Program-made: the position numbers and the translations under genes
Assembly: GCF_019457515.1 (NCBI RefSeq)
Contig: NZ_CP080421.1
Span: 2,480,001-2,544,000 of the forward strand
DNA: 64,000 bases
Origin: Shewanella mesophila
Lineage (GTDB): Bacteria; Pseudomonadota; Gammaproteobacteria; Enterobacterales; Shewanellaceae
Direction of reading: 5' to 3'
Shown here: positions 47,053 through 55,554 of the stretch, piece by piece
How the letters are laid out: each line of letters begins with the position of its first letter
Position numbering within the stretch: position 1 is the stretch's first letter
Notes under the pieces: generated by a model
What the model saw: the letters and a program-made list of their open reading frames with translations, nothing else
Told to the model about the DNA's origin: nothing
The model's database searches: none

Positions 47053-48392
47053 TGCTTTTCCAAGCGATATAAAAACGCCTTGTAACTGAGGCCTAAAAAC
47101 TTTGAAGCCTTAGTGCGATTGCCATCATGTCTCGACATCGCCTGCTGCAAACAATCTCGCTCAAAAATTTCCCACTCTAATCCTTCATTGGGTAAAACAA
47201 AATTCGATGAGCTAATGGTCCGCACCTCACTGGCGAGCTCATTGACCATCTCATCCTCATCACCTAACAGCACAAAGCGCTCGATACGATTAGCGAGCTC
47301 TCGAACATTACCCGGCCATGAATAGTCCAATAGTTGTTTCATTGCCAAGGGGGTTAGTTTGGGTTGCTGCATTGCATATTGCTTACTATGCAGCTGTAAA
47401 AAATGCTCTACCAAACGCCCAATATCTTCACGGCGATCTCTTAATGCAGGCATATGAATAGGCACCACATTTAGACGATAATAGAGATCTTCACGGAACC
47501 GCCCTTCAGCGACTTCAAGCTGTAAGTCTCTGTGAGTGGCAGCAATCACCCTAACATCAAGTTTTAACTCACCATTCTGCCCAAGTCGAGAGATGACGCC
47601 CTCTTGCAAGAAACGCAGTAAATTCGTTTGCTGTAATAAAGGCAACTCGCCGATCTCATCGAGAAAAACAGTGCCACCATCGGCAGCTTCAAGTTTACCA
47701 ATCTTTAAGCTGTTCGCGCCGGTATAAGCCCCTTTTTCGGCCCCAAACAACTCAGCTTCAGCCAGAGTCTCTGGAATTGCGCCGCAGTTGATGGCAATAA
47801 AGGGTTTATGACTTCGCGTCGATAGTTGATAAAGCGCGCGAGCAGCGAGTTCTTTACCTGTACCACTTTCCCCGCCAATGAGCACGGTAGCATCGGTGGC
47901 ACTCACCCGCTCAACCCTTTGATACACCTTTTGCATCACGGCCGATTTACCCACTAAGCCCACCAGCTGTTGTTGCTGAGACAGTTCAGAGGTGAGTCGC
48001 CGATTTTGCTGTTTAAGCGCCATCGACTTAGCGACTTTTTCAATGGCCAGCAGTAAGCTCTGTCGCTGATAAGGCTTAGCTAAATAGTCGTCCGCGCCAG
48101 CCTGCATGGCATCAACGGCATGGGTTATCGTGCCGTATGCGGTGGCGATAATAAACCCCATATCAGGATGCTCTCGGCGAACATAGTTAAGCAGGTCCAT
48201 GCCAGTTAGCTGACCGAGTTTCCAGTCTGAAAATACTAAGTCTGGTGGTGAGTCCTTAATCTTTACGATCGCCTGCTCCACACTATCGGCGCTGTCGAGT
48301 TGATAATTTGCCGCACTGAGCATCTGTACGATGAGATGGCGTTGATCGGGTTCATCTTCGACTACTAAAATGGTTAACTTAGGCAATTCCAT
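47040..48392 (-). CDS. NtrC-family sigma-54-dependent response regulator
   Basis: A 450-residue activator. The receiver domain (1-120) has acceptor Asp56 in VFSDWKLG. The AAA+ domain has Walker A GGESGTGKE and the sigma-54 contact loop GAYTGA, a tyrosine form of GAFTGA. A Fis-type helix-turn-helix lies at the end (GNRTKASKFLGLSYKAFLYRL). It forms an operon with the kinase upstream, sharing one base. A likely target is the divergent secreted-protein gene near 50.4 kb, which has a sigma-54-like promoter. The signal is unknown. Confidence 0.93.
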   Translation of the reverse strand: MELPKLTILVVEDEPDQRHLIVQMLSAANYQLDSADSVEQAIVKIKDSPPDLVFSDWKLGQLTGMDLLNYVRREHPDMGFIIATAYGTITHAVDAMQAGADDYLAKPYQRQSLLLAIEKVAKSMALKQQNRRLTSELSQQQQLVGLVGKSAVMQKVYQRVERVSATDATVLIGGESGTGKELAARALYQLSTRSHKPFIAINCGAIPETLAEAELFGAEKGAYTGANSLKIGKLEAADGGTVFLDEIGELPLLQQTNLLRFLQEGVISRLGQNGELKLDVRVIAATHRDLQLEVAEGRFREDLYYRLNVVPIHMPALRDRREDIGRLVEHFLQLHSKQYAMQQPKLTPLAMKQLLDYSWPGNVRELANRIERFVLLGDEDEMVNELASEVRTISSSNFVLPNEGLEWEIFERDCLQQAMSRHDGNRTKASKFLGLSYKAFLYRLEKHQLV

Positions 48393-49993
48393 TAATCGGC
48401 CTCACTCTGTATGTCTTTAGAGATAGCAAAGGTTAGCGTCACTACCGTTCCGCCACCGGGGTTATCATTAAACTCAATTTTGCCACCATAATGTCCCTCA
48501 ATTAACCGCTCTGCAATGTAGATCCCCATCCCTGTGCCCTCCGCTTTTGTGGTCACATGAGGTTTAGCCAATTTGTCACGAATATCGGCATCTATCCCTT
48601 TGCCCGTATCGGCAACGACTATCTGGTAATACTCCGCCTTTTTATCCAGCCCAACATTAATAGTACCCGAGTCAGGAGTCGCTTCAACCGCGTTAATTAA
48701 CACCGCGTGCACGATACTGCGTACTTCCGATTCCGCCCCCAAAATAACCGAATTATCTGCGCTACATTCAAAGGTGATTTTCGGTTTACTGCCATTCACT
48801 GAAAGCTCAAGTAAAATATCTTGAATCATCGCCGCTAATGGCACCGATGTTTGTCGATTAACGTGATTACTCGATAACGTCAACAAGGACTGAATACTCT
48901 TATCCATCATAGTGATTTTTTGCTGGATCTGATCCAGTAGTGGATTCGCTTCCTCTTTCGTACCAGCGTGAGAAGCGGCTTCAGATAATAAGCCCACGGT
49001 ATGTAACGGATTGCGTAGGCTATGAGCTATGCCTCTTGTGACTTCGCCTAACTCGGCTAGCTGCTTATGTTGCGCCATTAAATGCGCTTGCTCACTTAAG
49101 CTTTTAAGTTGGCTACTCATCTTGTTAAAGCCGCCAATAATCGTTTTTAGCTCCTTAACTCCTTGTTCTTCAACTTGATAGCCTAGCTCGCCCTCGCCCA
49201 GTTTTTTGTGGCCTTTTGCCAGTTGCGATAGCGGACTACTGATCACGTGACTAAGTATGTAGGCAAGCAACAGACCACCAATAGAGCTCAATAGAATAAG
49301 AACAAACATCGACTCGCTAAAACGCTCCAACTGATTATTGGTATCCACACTCGGCACTTCAATATCATGAGTAAACTCAAATGACATCTCTCCATCGGCA
49401 TTGATATTAGGCGTTTCAATAATGGCAACCTTGCCCTTTTCTAGCCAACTATTAGCATCTATCTGGATCTGGCTTACAGCCTGATGAAGACGCTCTTTAT
49501 AGGCGTTAGCGGCTTCACGCTTGGCTTCGGCGATATTCGCTCGCTGTAGATGTTGTATTTCACGCTCATGGGTTGCCATCTCTTCAAGATATGCACGAAG
49601 CTCCTGCTGCTTTGCCTGCAATAACGCGCTAATCTTACGCTCTTGTTGCTGATCATTGGTTGGCTCTTGTGTCTCTTGACGCACCATCTCTTCACTAAGG
49701 CGGGTTATCTCAGCACTCACCTCTTCGATGTCACGCTCAAAATCAGCGCGAACCTCTTCGATGCCGCTCAGTTTTTCCTGCACGTTTTGATCATCAAACT
49801 CAACAAAGAACTGCCGCTCACTATCAACATTGTCGATTAATACTTTCACCAGATTTTGCGACAAAGTACGCGAACTTTCACTGAGTTCATTTTGCAATTG
49901 GGCTTTATAATATTGCGAAATCAATAGCTGGCTTACGCCAAGCAATATGATCAAAGCACCAAAGAGCATGAACAAATAACGTTTAATCGACAT
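48392..49993 (-). CDS. Sensor histidine kinase with a coiled-coil periplasmic domain
   Basis: A 533-residue kinase. Membrane helices lie near residues 7-27 and 228-250. The periplasmic part is long, charged and alpha-helical, with coiled-coil text (EITRLSEEMVRQETQEPT, LLQAKQQELRAYLEEMA). A HAMP-like segment is followed by the H-box GIAHSLRNPLH (His324) and a HATPase domain with ADTGKGID and GTGMGIYIAERL. The coiled-coil sensor shape suggests it reads an envelope state or a helical partner. It is coupled to the sigma-54 regulator by a one-base overlap. Confidence 0.9.
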   Translation of the reverse strand: MSIKRYLFMLFGALIILLGVSQLLISQYYKAQLQNELSESSRTLSQNLVKVLIDNVDSERQFFVEFDDQNVQEKLSGIEEVRADFERDIEEVSAEITRLSEEMVRQETQEPTNDQQQERKISALLQAKQQELRAYLEEMATHEREIQHLQRANIAEAKREAANAYKERLHQAVSQIQIDANSWLEKGKVAIIETPNINADGEMSFEFTHDIEVPSVDTNNQLERFSESMFVLILLSSIGGLLLAYILSHVISSPLSQLAKGHKKLGEGELGYQVEEQGVKELKTIIGGFNKMSSQLKSLSEQAHLMAQHKQLAELGEVTRGIAHSLRNPLHTVGLLSEAASHAGTKEEANPLLDQIQQKITMMDKSIQSLLTLSSNHVNRQTSVPLAAMIQDILLELSVNGSKPKITFECSADNSVILGAESEVRSIVHAVLINAVEATPDSGTINVGLDKKAEYYQIVVADTGKGIDADIRDKLAKPHVTTKAEGTGMGIYIAERLIEGHYGGKIEFNDNPGGGTVVTLTFAISKDIQSEAD

Positions 49994-50353
49994 ATTTTCT
50001 CCGTACTAGCGATAAACCTTGGGCGATCTGCGCCTTACTAAACAAAACAGATACGCCCTACATACCGACATTGCTACACAAGAACAGTACCAAGTTAAAA
50101 CAGATTAATATTAGTCATTTACGGTAACACAGTTTGATAAAACTTCCTTATATGAGGAAATCCCTACCGCAAATCAGGCATAACACCGAACCTGCTAACG
50201 GAAAAAACATCCCTAACCCTATGAAAAAAAACGCTTAGATAAACATGGCACATTCCTCGCTAACCCCTCTTAGCAATAAAGTTAATCCGGCCTTAGAACG
50301 GCATAACTTAACACTTGCCAACTTAGAACTTATCGACTTAAAAAGGATGTACC
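49994..50353. other. Divergent regulatory region of the sigma-54 module
   Basis: This 360-base gap lies between the kinase gene (minus) and the secreted coiled-coil protein gene (plus). It holds the sigma-54-like promoter at 50246-50261. I looked for a clear upstream activator palindrome and did not find one by eye. Confidence 0.5.
50246..50261 (+). promoter_or_regulatory. Sigma-54-like promoter
   Basis: TGGCAC-ATTCC-TCGCT has GG and GC spaced by ten bases, the required -24/-12 distance, and matches TGGCAC-N5-TTGCW except for one base in the second half. It lies about 93 bases before the start of the secreted coiled-coil protein, and an NtrC-type activator is encoded next door. Confidence 0.6.
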
Positions 50354-51115
50354 ATGAAAATTAAACAAATCTCGGCTCTGATCGCCTGCTCCGCGCTACT
50401 TTCTTTTTCACTGTGGGCGGTGCCAAACGATCTACACACCATCGAGTTAAATGACAGGACGAGTCATACTCTCATCACTCAAGATGAAAATGAGTTGACG
50501 AAAATCGTTTTTACAAACAATGGTGAAGAGCATCAACTGACCTTGACCCCACAAGAGATAAGCGATCGCTCCCAGTTAAAAGAACGCTTATCGGAACTGC
50601 CTGAATCGACCCAAAATAAACTGTTCAAACTCATCAGCCGCCTCTACGATCAAGATAGTGGCAAAATCCGTGTATTCCATTCACAGCTATCAGAGGCGGA
50701 TAAGGCGAAACTGGCCAAGCTAACCGAAAAGATGACCCATAAACATGCCGAGTTCGCAAAACACAGTGCAAAATTTGAGGCAAAAAGTGCCGAAATGGAA
50801 GCTAAAGCTGCCGAACTAGAAGCAAAAGCCCGTGAGTTTGAAATCATCTTCGAAAAAAACGGCGGCGAATTTGAACGAGAAATGGAGCGACTCGCAATTG
50901 AGATCACCAAACTGACTGAAGGCATGAATGATATCGACTTTGACATCGATGTTGATCTTGAAATGAGTGACATTGACGATAAACATTTTGTTGTTATAAA
51001 TGAAGACTCAGTGATCGAGACCGAACAGCTGATCAAGTTAATCAAGAGTACAAAGTTAAGCCCTCAACAAGCAGAGCAAGTACAACGCGCCCTTGAGACG
51101 GCAACGGTGAAATAA
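50354..51115 (+). CDS. Secreted coiled-coil protein of unknown function
   Basis: A 253-residue protein with a signal peptide (MKIKQISALIACSALLSFSLWA, about residues 1-22 in the precursor, in parts). The middle is a strong coiled coil with AKSAEMEAKAAELEAKARE-like heptads (about 130-175), followed by a very acidic stretch (DIDFDIDVDLEMSDIDD). There are no cysteines in the mature part and no known domain. AAAAGGA stands eight bases before the ATG. It lies divergent to the sigma-54 kinase/regulator pair and behind a sigma-54-like promoter, so it is likely their target. Confidence 0.8.
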   Translation: MKIKQISALIACSALLSFSLWAVPNDLHTIELNDRTSHTLITQDENELTKIVFTNNGEEHQLTLTPQEISDRSQLKERLSELPESTQNKLFKLISRLYDQDSGKIRVFHSQLSEADKAKLAKLTEKMTHKHAEFAKHSAKFEAKSAEMEAKAAELEAKAREFEIIFEKNGGEFEREMERLAIEITKLTEGMNDIDFDIDVDLEMSDIDDKHFVVINEDSVIETEQLIKLIKSTKLSPQQAEQVQRALETATVK

Positions 51116-51244
51116 TTGACGAAAGCGATACTTACGACAGAAAAAGGGGCGCGCTGCTAGCATCAAACTTAAACACAGGTTACTCTCGGCTCAAAATCTT
51201 AGGCCTTAATACCTTTGGCCTTAACACCTTTGCGGGAGATAACT

Positions 51245-51583
51245 ATGTGGTGGCGCGTTTTCATTATTTTCTTGGCATTTGCGCTAATTGGCGCGCATTT
51301 TTTACGTTATGGACAAACGCTTTGGAGCCTAGTGTTTATTAGCGCTCCCCTGCTACTGTTTATCCGTCATCGCTATAGCGCGAGAATATTACAAATAAGC
51401 TTAATTTTTTGCGCCTTTGGGGTATGGGGCATCAGTGGTTATGATGCTGTGCAGATGAGGATGTCTATGGATGCACCATGGTTAAGATTAGCCATCATTA
51501 TGTCAGCAGTCACTTTATTTACCTTAGTAGCCGCATTTTGCTGCCAAGGCATTATCAAGCACCGAGCTAAAGCCTCGCACTAA
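51245..51583 (+). CDS. Small membrane protein, unknown
   Basis: A 112-residue protein with about four hydrophobic segments (residues 2-20, 24-40, 47-65 and 80-102). The text MWWRVFIIFLAFALIGAHFL opens it. GGGAG stands seven bases before the chosen ATG; an earlier start would add ten residues without a ribosome site. It follows the secreted coiled-coil gene by about 130 bases on the same strand and may be co-transcribed. I do not recognise the family. Confidence 0.7.
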   Translation: MWWRVFIIFLAFALIGAHFLRYGQTLWSLVFISAPLLLFIRHRYSARILQISLIFCAFGVWGISGYDAVQMRMSMDAPWLRLAIIMSAVTLFTLVAAFCCQGIIKHRAKASH

Positions 51584-51596
51584 TCAGCAATAAAGG

Positions 51597-53117
51597 CTAA
51601 GCAACACAGGAAGCTTGCCCAAGCACCACGCCTTGAGGCAATCGTTTGGCTAATAATCGACGAGCTATAATATCGACAATTACATTTAACAGGGCTGTCG
51701 TCAGCAATAAATACAGTGCATTGCTATAACGGATTTCAGCAAATGCACTGTCAATATAAAAACCTAAGGTCGCTATTCCCAATACGCCGAAAATGGCTGT
51801 TTCACGCAAAATAATCTCAAAGCGATAAAATAGCAGCGAGATTAAATTTGGGTAGATCCGCGGCAGAATCTCGTAAGAAAAATGGTCAAATCGCGGACAA
51901 TACAATTCACTGGGTTTTATTGCACCGTCCTGTCTCGAGACCAAATACGCGATTAATGCGCCATTATGAAGTGCTAGCGCCGCTATGGCGGGTAACATAG
52001 ATGGCCCAAGCAACATCATAAAAATAAAGGCCAGCAAGTATTCAGGTATCGACCTTAATATCAGCAGCAACAGCTGACCAGCGTTAGCTGCTAATCGGCC
52101 ACGCAGATGTCGACTCGCTGCTAGGTATCCCCACATTGCCAGTAGATGTGTTGCACCTAATGCGCATAGCGCCAAAACCAATGTCGCCAGCATCCCAGGT
52201 AAAGCTTGCTCAAAGGTCAGTTGCTGCCACCAATTAATAAACTGATCTATCCCCTGACTCAGCTCAATCTGGCCATAAGCGATGCCATTGATCCCTGGAG
52301 GTAGCAAATCATGACTAATAAATTGCCACACTAATAAACCATCAACGGCACCGATGGGGGGCAAGGTCACAAGAGATAACAACAGATAAACCGGGATCAG
52401 CTTTGCCTTTACCCACCAAGAGATAGTGCCAATAAGTAGCACCAATAAGATCAATAATGCCGCCCCTTCATGATAGTTTCCTTGACGAAAGGCGGTCTCA
52501 AGATAAAAGCCTATGGTAGGCATACCAATAAAACCAAGCACTGCGCTGCTGCGAAGTGCACACTCAAACCGATAGCGAATATAAGCCAAGACCAAGGGAT
52601 AAACATGCCCTAACTTGCCATAGGTATAACGACTGATCCTGTCCACACCGCGAGGCATGGTGTGGGTTGTTGTGTTAGGAGACTGCAGCAAAATATCATG
52701 GAAAACTCGGGCAAATGTCGCACCATAGGGTAAAGCGATCGCTAAAATCCCCGTAATAGGCGATAAACCAAATAGTTGTAAGAATAGCAACGCCCAAAAT
52801 ATCTCGTGAATGCCACGCACCATGGCGCAGAGCCCAGAAACAAATTTTGATTGATAAATCAACGAAAGCGGTGCGCCAATCAGTAGACCTAAGGCGACAC
52901 CTAACAGCGCAAAACTGACGGTTAACCATAGCGCATTGATGAGAGATTCAGTGGCAAAAAAATCGGGCGTGATGAAGCCTAGCGCCATGCGAGAGAGTTC
53001 ACTCCATGGTTCTAACGAAATAATGGCAATATCAGCAAAATACGCCGACATAACAGCAACAAACCAAATGGCAAGCGTTAGCCGTTGCCAAGAGCCGACA
53101 AAACCAAATCTAGTCAC
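51597..53117 (-). CDS. Fused double permease of a PhnE-like ABC transporter
   Basis: A 506-residue inner-membrane protein made of two similar halves, each a PhnE-like permease. The repeated cytoplasmic motif reads RSSAVLGFIGMPTIGFYLETA in the first half and RETAIFGVLGIATLGFYIDSA in the second (both given in part elsewhere as SAVLGFIG and TAIFGVLG). A fused pair replaces the usual homodimer. It lies five bases after the ATPase gene. Together with the neighbours it forms a complete importer for an oxyanion-like substrate. Confidence 0.88.
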   Translation of the reverse strand: MTRFGFVGSWQRLTLAIWFVAVMSAYFADIAIISLEPWSELSRMALGFITPDFFATESLINALWLTVSFALLGVALGLLIGAPLSLIYQSKFVSGLCAMVRGIHEIFWALLFLQLFGLSPITGILAIALPYGATFARVFHDILLQSPNTTTHTMPRGVDRISRYTYGKLGHVYPLVLAYIRYRFECALRSSAVLGFIGMPTIGFYLETAFRQGNYHEGAALLILLVLLIGTISWWVKAKLIPVYLLLSLVTLPPIGAVDGLLVWQFISHDLLPPGINGIAYGQIELSQGIDQFINWWQQLTFEQALPGMLATLVLALCALGATHLLAMWGYLAASRHLRGRLAANAGQLLLLILRSIPEYLLAFIFMMLLGPSMLPAIAALALHNGALIAYLVSRQDGAIKPSELYCPRFDHFSYEILPRIYPNLISLLFYRFEIILRETAIFGVLGIATLGFYIDSAFAEIRYSNALYLLLTTALLNVIVDIIARRLLAKRLPQGVVLGQASCVA

Positions 53118-53122
53118 GCTTA

Positions 53123-53791
53123 TTACACTGCAATCTTTGGCGCATTATCGAAAAAGTCACTAAGCTGCTGCGCACTCAGTTGTTTAGCTGGTTTGTCTAA
53201 TGCTATCTTGCCTTGTTGCAAGCCAATGACTCTATCGAAATGCGCTAAGGCCAAAGCACAATCATGCAATACCATGATAACCGTCTCATGCTTAGCCAGC
53301 ACCAGCTCAACCAAACGCCTGGCCATAATAGGATCCAGTGCAGAAAAAGCCTCATCTCCAATAAAGACTGGCTGATGTTGATAAATGGCTCGAGCAAGAG
53401 CAACTCGCTGACGCTGTCCACCAGACAAGGAGGACACCTTAGTATCGAGTGAAACATCAAGAAACAGTGAATCACAAAGTAATTTTACATCACTAAGATG
53501 CCGCTTAAACGGCCACGCTAGGTTAGCCAAATTATAGAGCCAATGGTGTCGGCTTAACGCCCCCATAAATACATTGTGATAAACGCTTAATGCATCCACG
53601 AGGCCTTGAGACTGAGAGCACAATGCCGCATTACACTGAAGTTGCTGATAGATATGGCTAAGCAAGGTTGACTTACCCGCGCCTGAAGCCCCCACTATAG
53701 CCAACTTTTCACCGTGGGCGATAGATAGCGACAGCTCATCGATCACACGTTTATCGTGATAATGCAGCGATATTGACTCTAGCGCTAACAC
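53123..53791 (-). CDS. PhnC-like ABC transporter ATPase
   Basis: A 222-residue nucleotide-binding subunit. Walker A is GASGAGKST, the signature motif is LSGGQRQRVALARA and Walker B is PVFIGDEAFSALD. Chain length is slightly short for PhnC but all motifs are intact. In the Walker B region the usual LLADEP reads FIGDEA: the catalytic glutamate is kept but the proline is not. It lies between the binding protein and permease, with gaps of four and five bases. Confidence 0.88.
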   Translation of the reverse strand: MLALESISLHYHDKRVIDELSLSIAHGEKLAIVGASGAGKSTLLSHIYQQLQCNAALCSQSQGLVDALSVYHNVFMGALSRHHWLYNLANLAWPFKRHLSDVKLLCDSLFLDVSLDTKVSSLSGGQRQRVALARAIYQHQPVFIGDEAFSALDPIMARRLVELVLAKHETVIMVLHDCALALAHFDRVIGLQQGKIALDKPAKQLSAQQLSDFFDNAPKIAV

Positions 53792-53795
53792 GAAA

Positions 53796-54650
53796 TTAAT
53801 CTAACAAACCAATCGTTTGAGCCACAGACTCTATCGGTTCATAAGCCTGATTAGTGGCCTCTACAAAAGACTGGCGAGGAAAACTGGCTAATAGGTCCGG
53901 ATCTTTCATATTGATTAGCACGCTCTTTAGTTTGTCGCTAAAACCCGCGCCGTACACTTGATCCACTCCAGCTCTAACGGTCCACTGATAATCAGGATAA
54001 GCAGGACTCTCCCAAATCACTTTCACTTTATTGGTATCGACCTCACCTTTCTCAACCATTGATTCCCATACTTTATAATTTACCGCACCAACTTGATAAG
54101 CCCCGGCCTCCACCTGCGCAATCGTGCGGCTGTGATCACCCGAAAACCCAGTACGAGGGAAAATATCTTCAATCTTCTTGCCCATGTTACGTTCGATATA
54201 AAACTGCGGCATTAATCGACCAGAAGTTGACCCTTTCGAACCAAACGTAAAAGTATAACCATTGAGGTTAGGAAAATTAGTTGATTGAACTAATGGCGTG
54301 GAGTGATGAGCGATAAAATAGCTTTTAAAATATTGATCCTCATATCCTTGTGCAATGGCATTTGACCCCGGCACCAGACGTCTAGCCTGCACGCCAGAAA
54401 GGCCACCAAACCAAGCTAATTGCACTTGATTATTACGAAAGGCCGTAACCGCCGCTGCGTAAGATTTTACAGGGACATAAGCGACTTCAACTCCAAGCTC
54501 TGCTTCCAAATATCGAGCAACCTTATCAAAACGTGTTTTAAGCTGACTCTCATTCTCGTCAGGAATAGCGGTAAACGTGAAGGTTTGAGCCCAAGCAGCA
54601 GGCATAACTAAACATGCAAGCAGTAGAGAAACCGTTTTAACTAACGACAT
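53796..54650 (-). CDS. PhnD-like periplasmic binding protein, possibly for selenate
   Basis: A 284-residue binding protein with a signal peptide (MSLVKTVSLLLACLVMPAAWA in part, cut near residue 21). The body has the PhnD-type motifs VPVKSYAAAVTAFRNNQV, WFGGLSGVQARRLVPG, TFGSKGSTSGRLMPQF and GAVNYKVWESMV. I recall this subgroup being annotated as a putative selenate-binding protein rather than a phosphonate one, but that name is weakly founded. It heads the operon, with ATPase and fused permease following. No phosphonate-breaking genes are near. Confidence 0.85.
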   Translation of the reverse strand: MSLVKTVSLLLACLVMPAAWAQTFTFTAIPDENESQLKTRFDKVARYLEAELGVEVAYVPVKSYAAAVTAFRNNQVQLAWFGGLSGVQARRLVPGSNAIAQGYEDQYFKSYFIAHHSTPLVQSTNFPNLNGYTFTFGSKGSTSGRLMPQFYIERNMGKKIEDIFPRTGFSGDHSRTIAQVEAGAYQVGAVNYKVWESMVEKGEVDTNKVKVIWESPAYPDYQWTVRAGVDQVYGAGFSDKLKSVLINMKDPDLLASFPRQSFVEATNQAYEPIESVAQTIGLLD

Positions 54651-54879
54651 GAGGTATTTCCATCAATTTAAAAGAGAGCCGATTTTAACCATTAGTCGAC
54701 CAAATTCCTAGACGATACTAATTCTTTTTCCTTATCATCAATAATTTACTCACTAATAGGCTGGATGTCAGCCCCTGTTAAGCTAAACCGCGCTAAAATT
54801 CCCCTTCAAGTTACTGGCTCAGTTGGCATCATAAATAGAAATCGTTAAACTGCACTAAATAATTAAATAGGCAAAATAA

Positions 54880-55554
54880 ATGAGAATATTGGTTGTTGAA
54901 GACGATCCTATTTTATCGCACCATCTAAAAGTCCAATTAAGTGAATTAGGTAATCAAGTTCAGGTCGCATTGACTGCCAAAGAGGGCTTTTATCAAGCAA
55001 CCAATTATCCTATTGATGTTGCCATTGTTGATTTAGGTCTACCCGATCAAGATGGCATAAGCCTTATTCAAAGTTTAAGAGATGCAGAGCTTAAAGCCCC
55101 TGTTTTAATCCTCACCGCCCGCGTTAATTGGCAAGATAAAGTCGAAGGCCTAAATGCGGGCGCCGATGATTACCTCGTCAAACCGTTTCAAAAAGAGGAG
55201 TTAGTCGCTAGGCTTGACGCGCTCGTTCGTCGCAGCGCAGGCTTTGTAAAACCTATCATTACCAGTGGCCCTTTAGCGTTAGATCTTGCCGCTAAACAAG
55301 TTTCACTAAACGACGAGCCAATGGAGGTTACCGCATTTGAATACCTGATTTTGGAATACCTCATGCGCCATTGTCACGAAGTCGTGGCGAAACAACGTCT
55401 CTTAGATGTCATTTATGGTGATAAAGAGGGCGACCCAAACACGATAGAAGTCATGGTAAGCCGATTACGTAAAAAACTCTCAAACGGTGGGTTAGATAAT
55501 CCAATTGCCACTATTCGTGGTCAAGGCTACAAGTTTAATCTTCCATGCAGCTAA
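54880..55554 (+). CDS. phoP: OmpR-family response regulator PhoP
   Basis: A 224-residue regulator like E. coli PhoP. It begins MRILVVEDDPILSHHLKVQL; the acceptor aspartate is in AIVDLGLPDQDG (Asp51), and ADDYLVKPF holds the conserved lysine. A winged-helix domain ends TIRGQGYKFNLP. It controls envelope and magnesium stress genes in enteric relatives. Its stop overlaps the phoQ start by ten bases. I did not see a convincing PhoP box before it. Confidence 0.93.
   Translation: MRILVVEDDPILSHHLKVQLSELGNQVQVALTAKEGFYQATNYPIDVAIVDLGLPDQDGISLIQSLRDAELKAPVLILTARVNWQDKVEGLNAGADDYLVKPFQKEELVARLDALVRRSAGFVKPIITSGPLALDLAAKQVSLNDEPMEVTAFEYLILEYLMRHCHEVVAKQRLLDVIYGDKEGDPNTIEVMVSRLRKKLSNGGLDNPIATIRGQGYKFNLPCS

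Noticed and set aside
54651-54879. Possible PhoP box before phoP (TATTTA and GTTTAA on the minus strand)
   Set aside because: The half-sites do not keep the five-base gap of the TGTTTA-N5-TGTTTA consensus.
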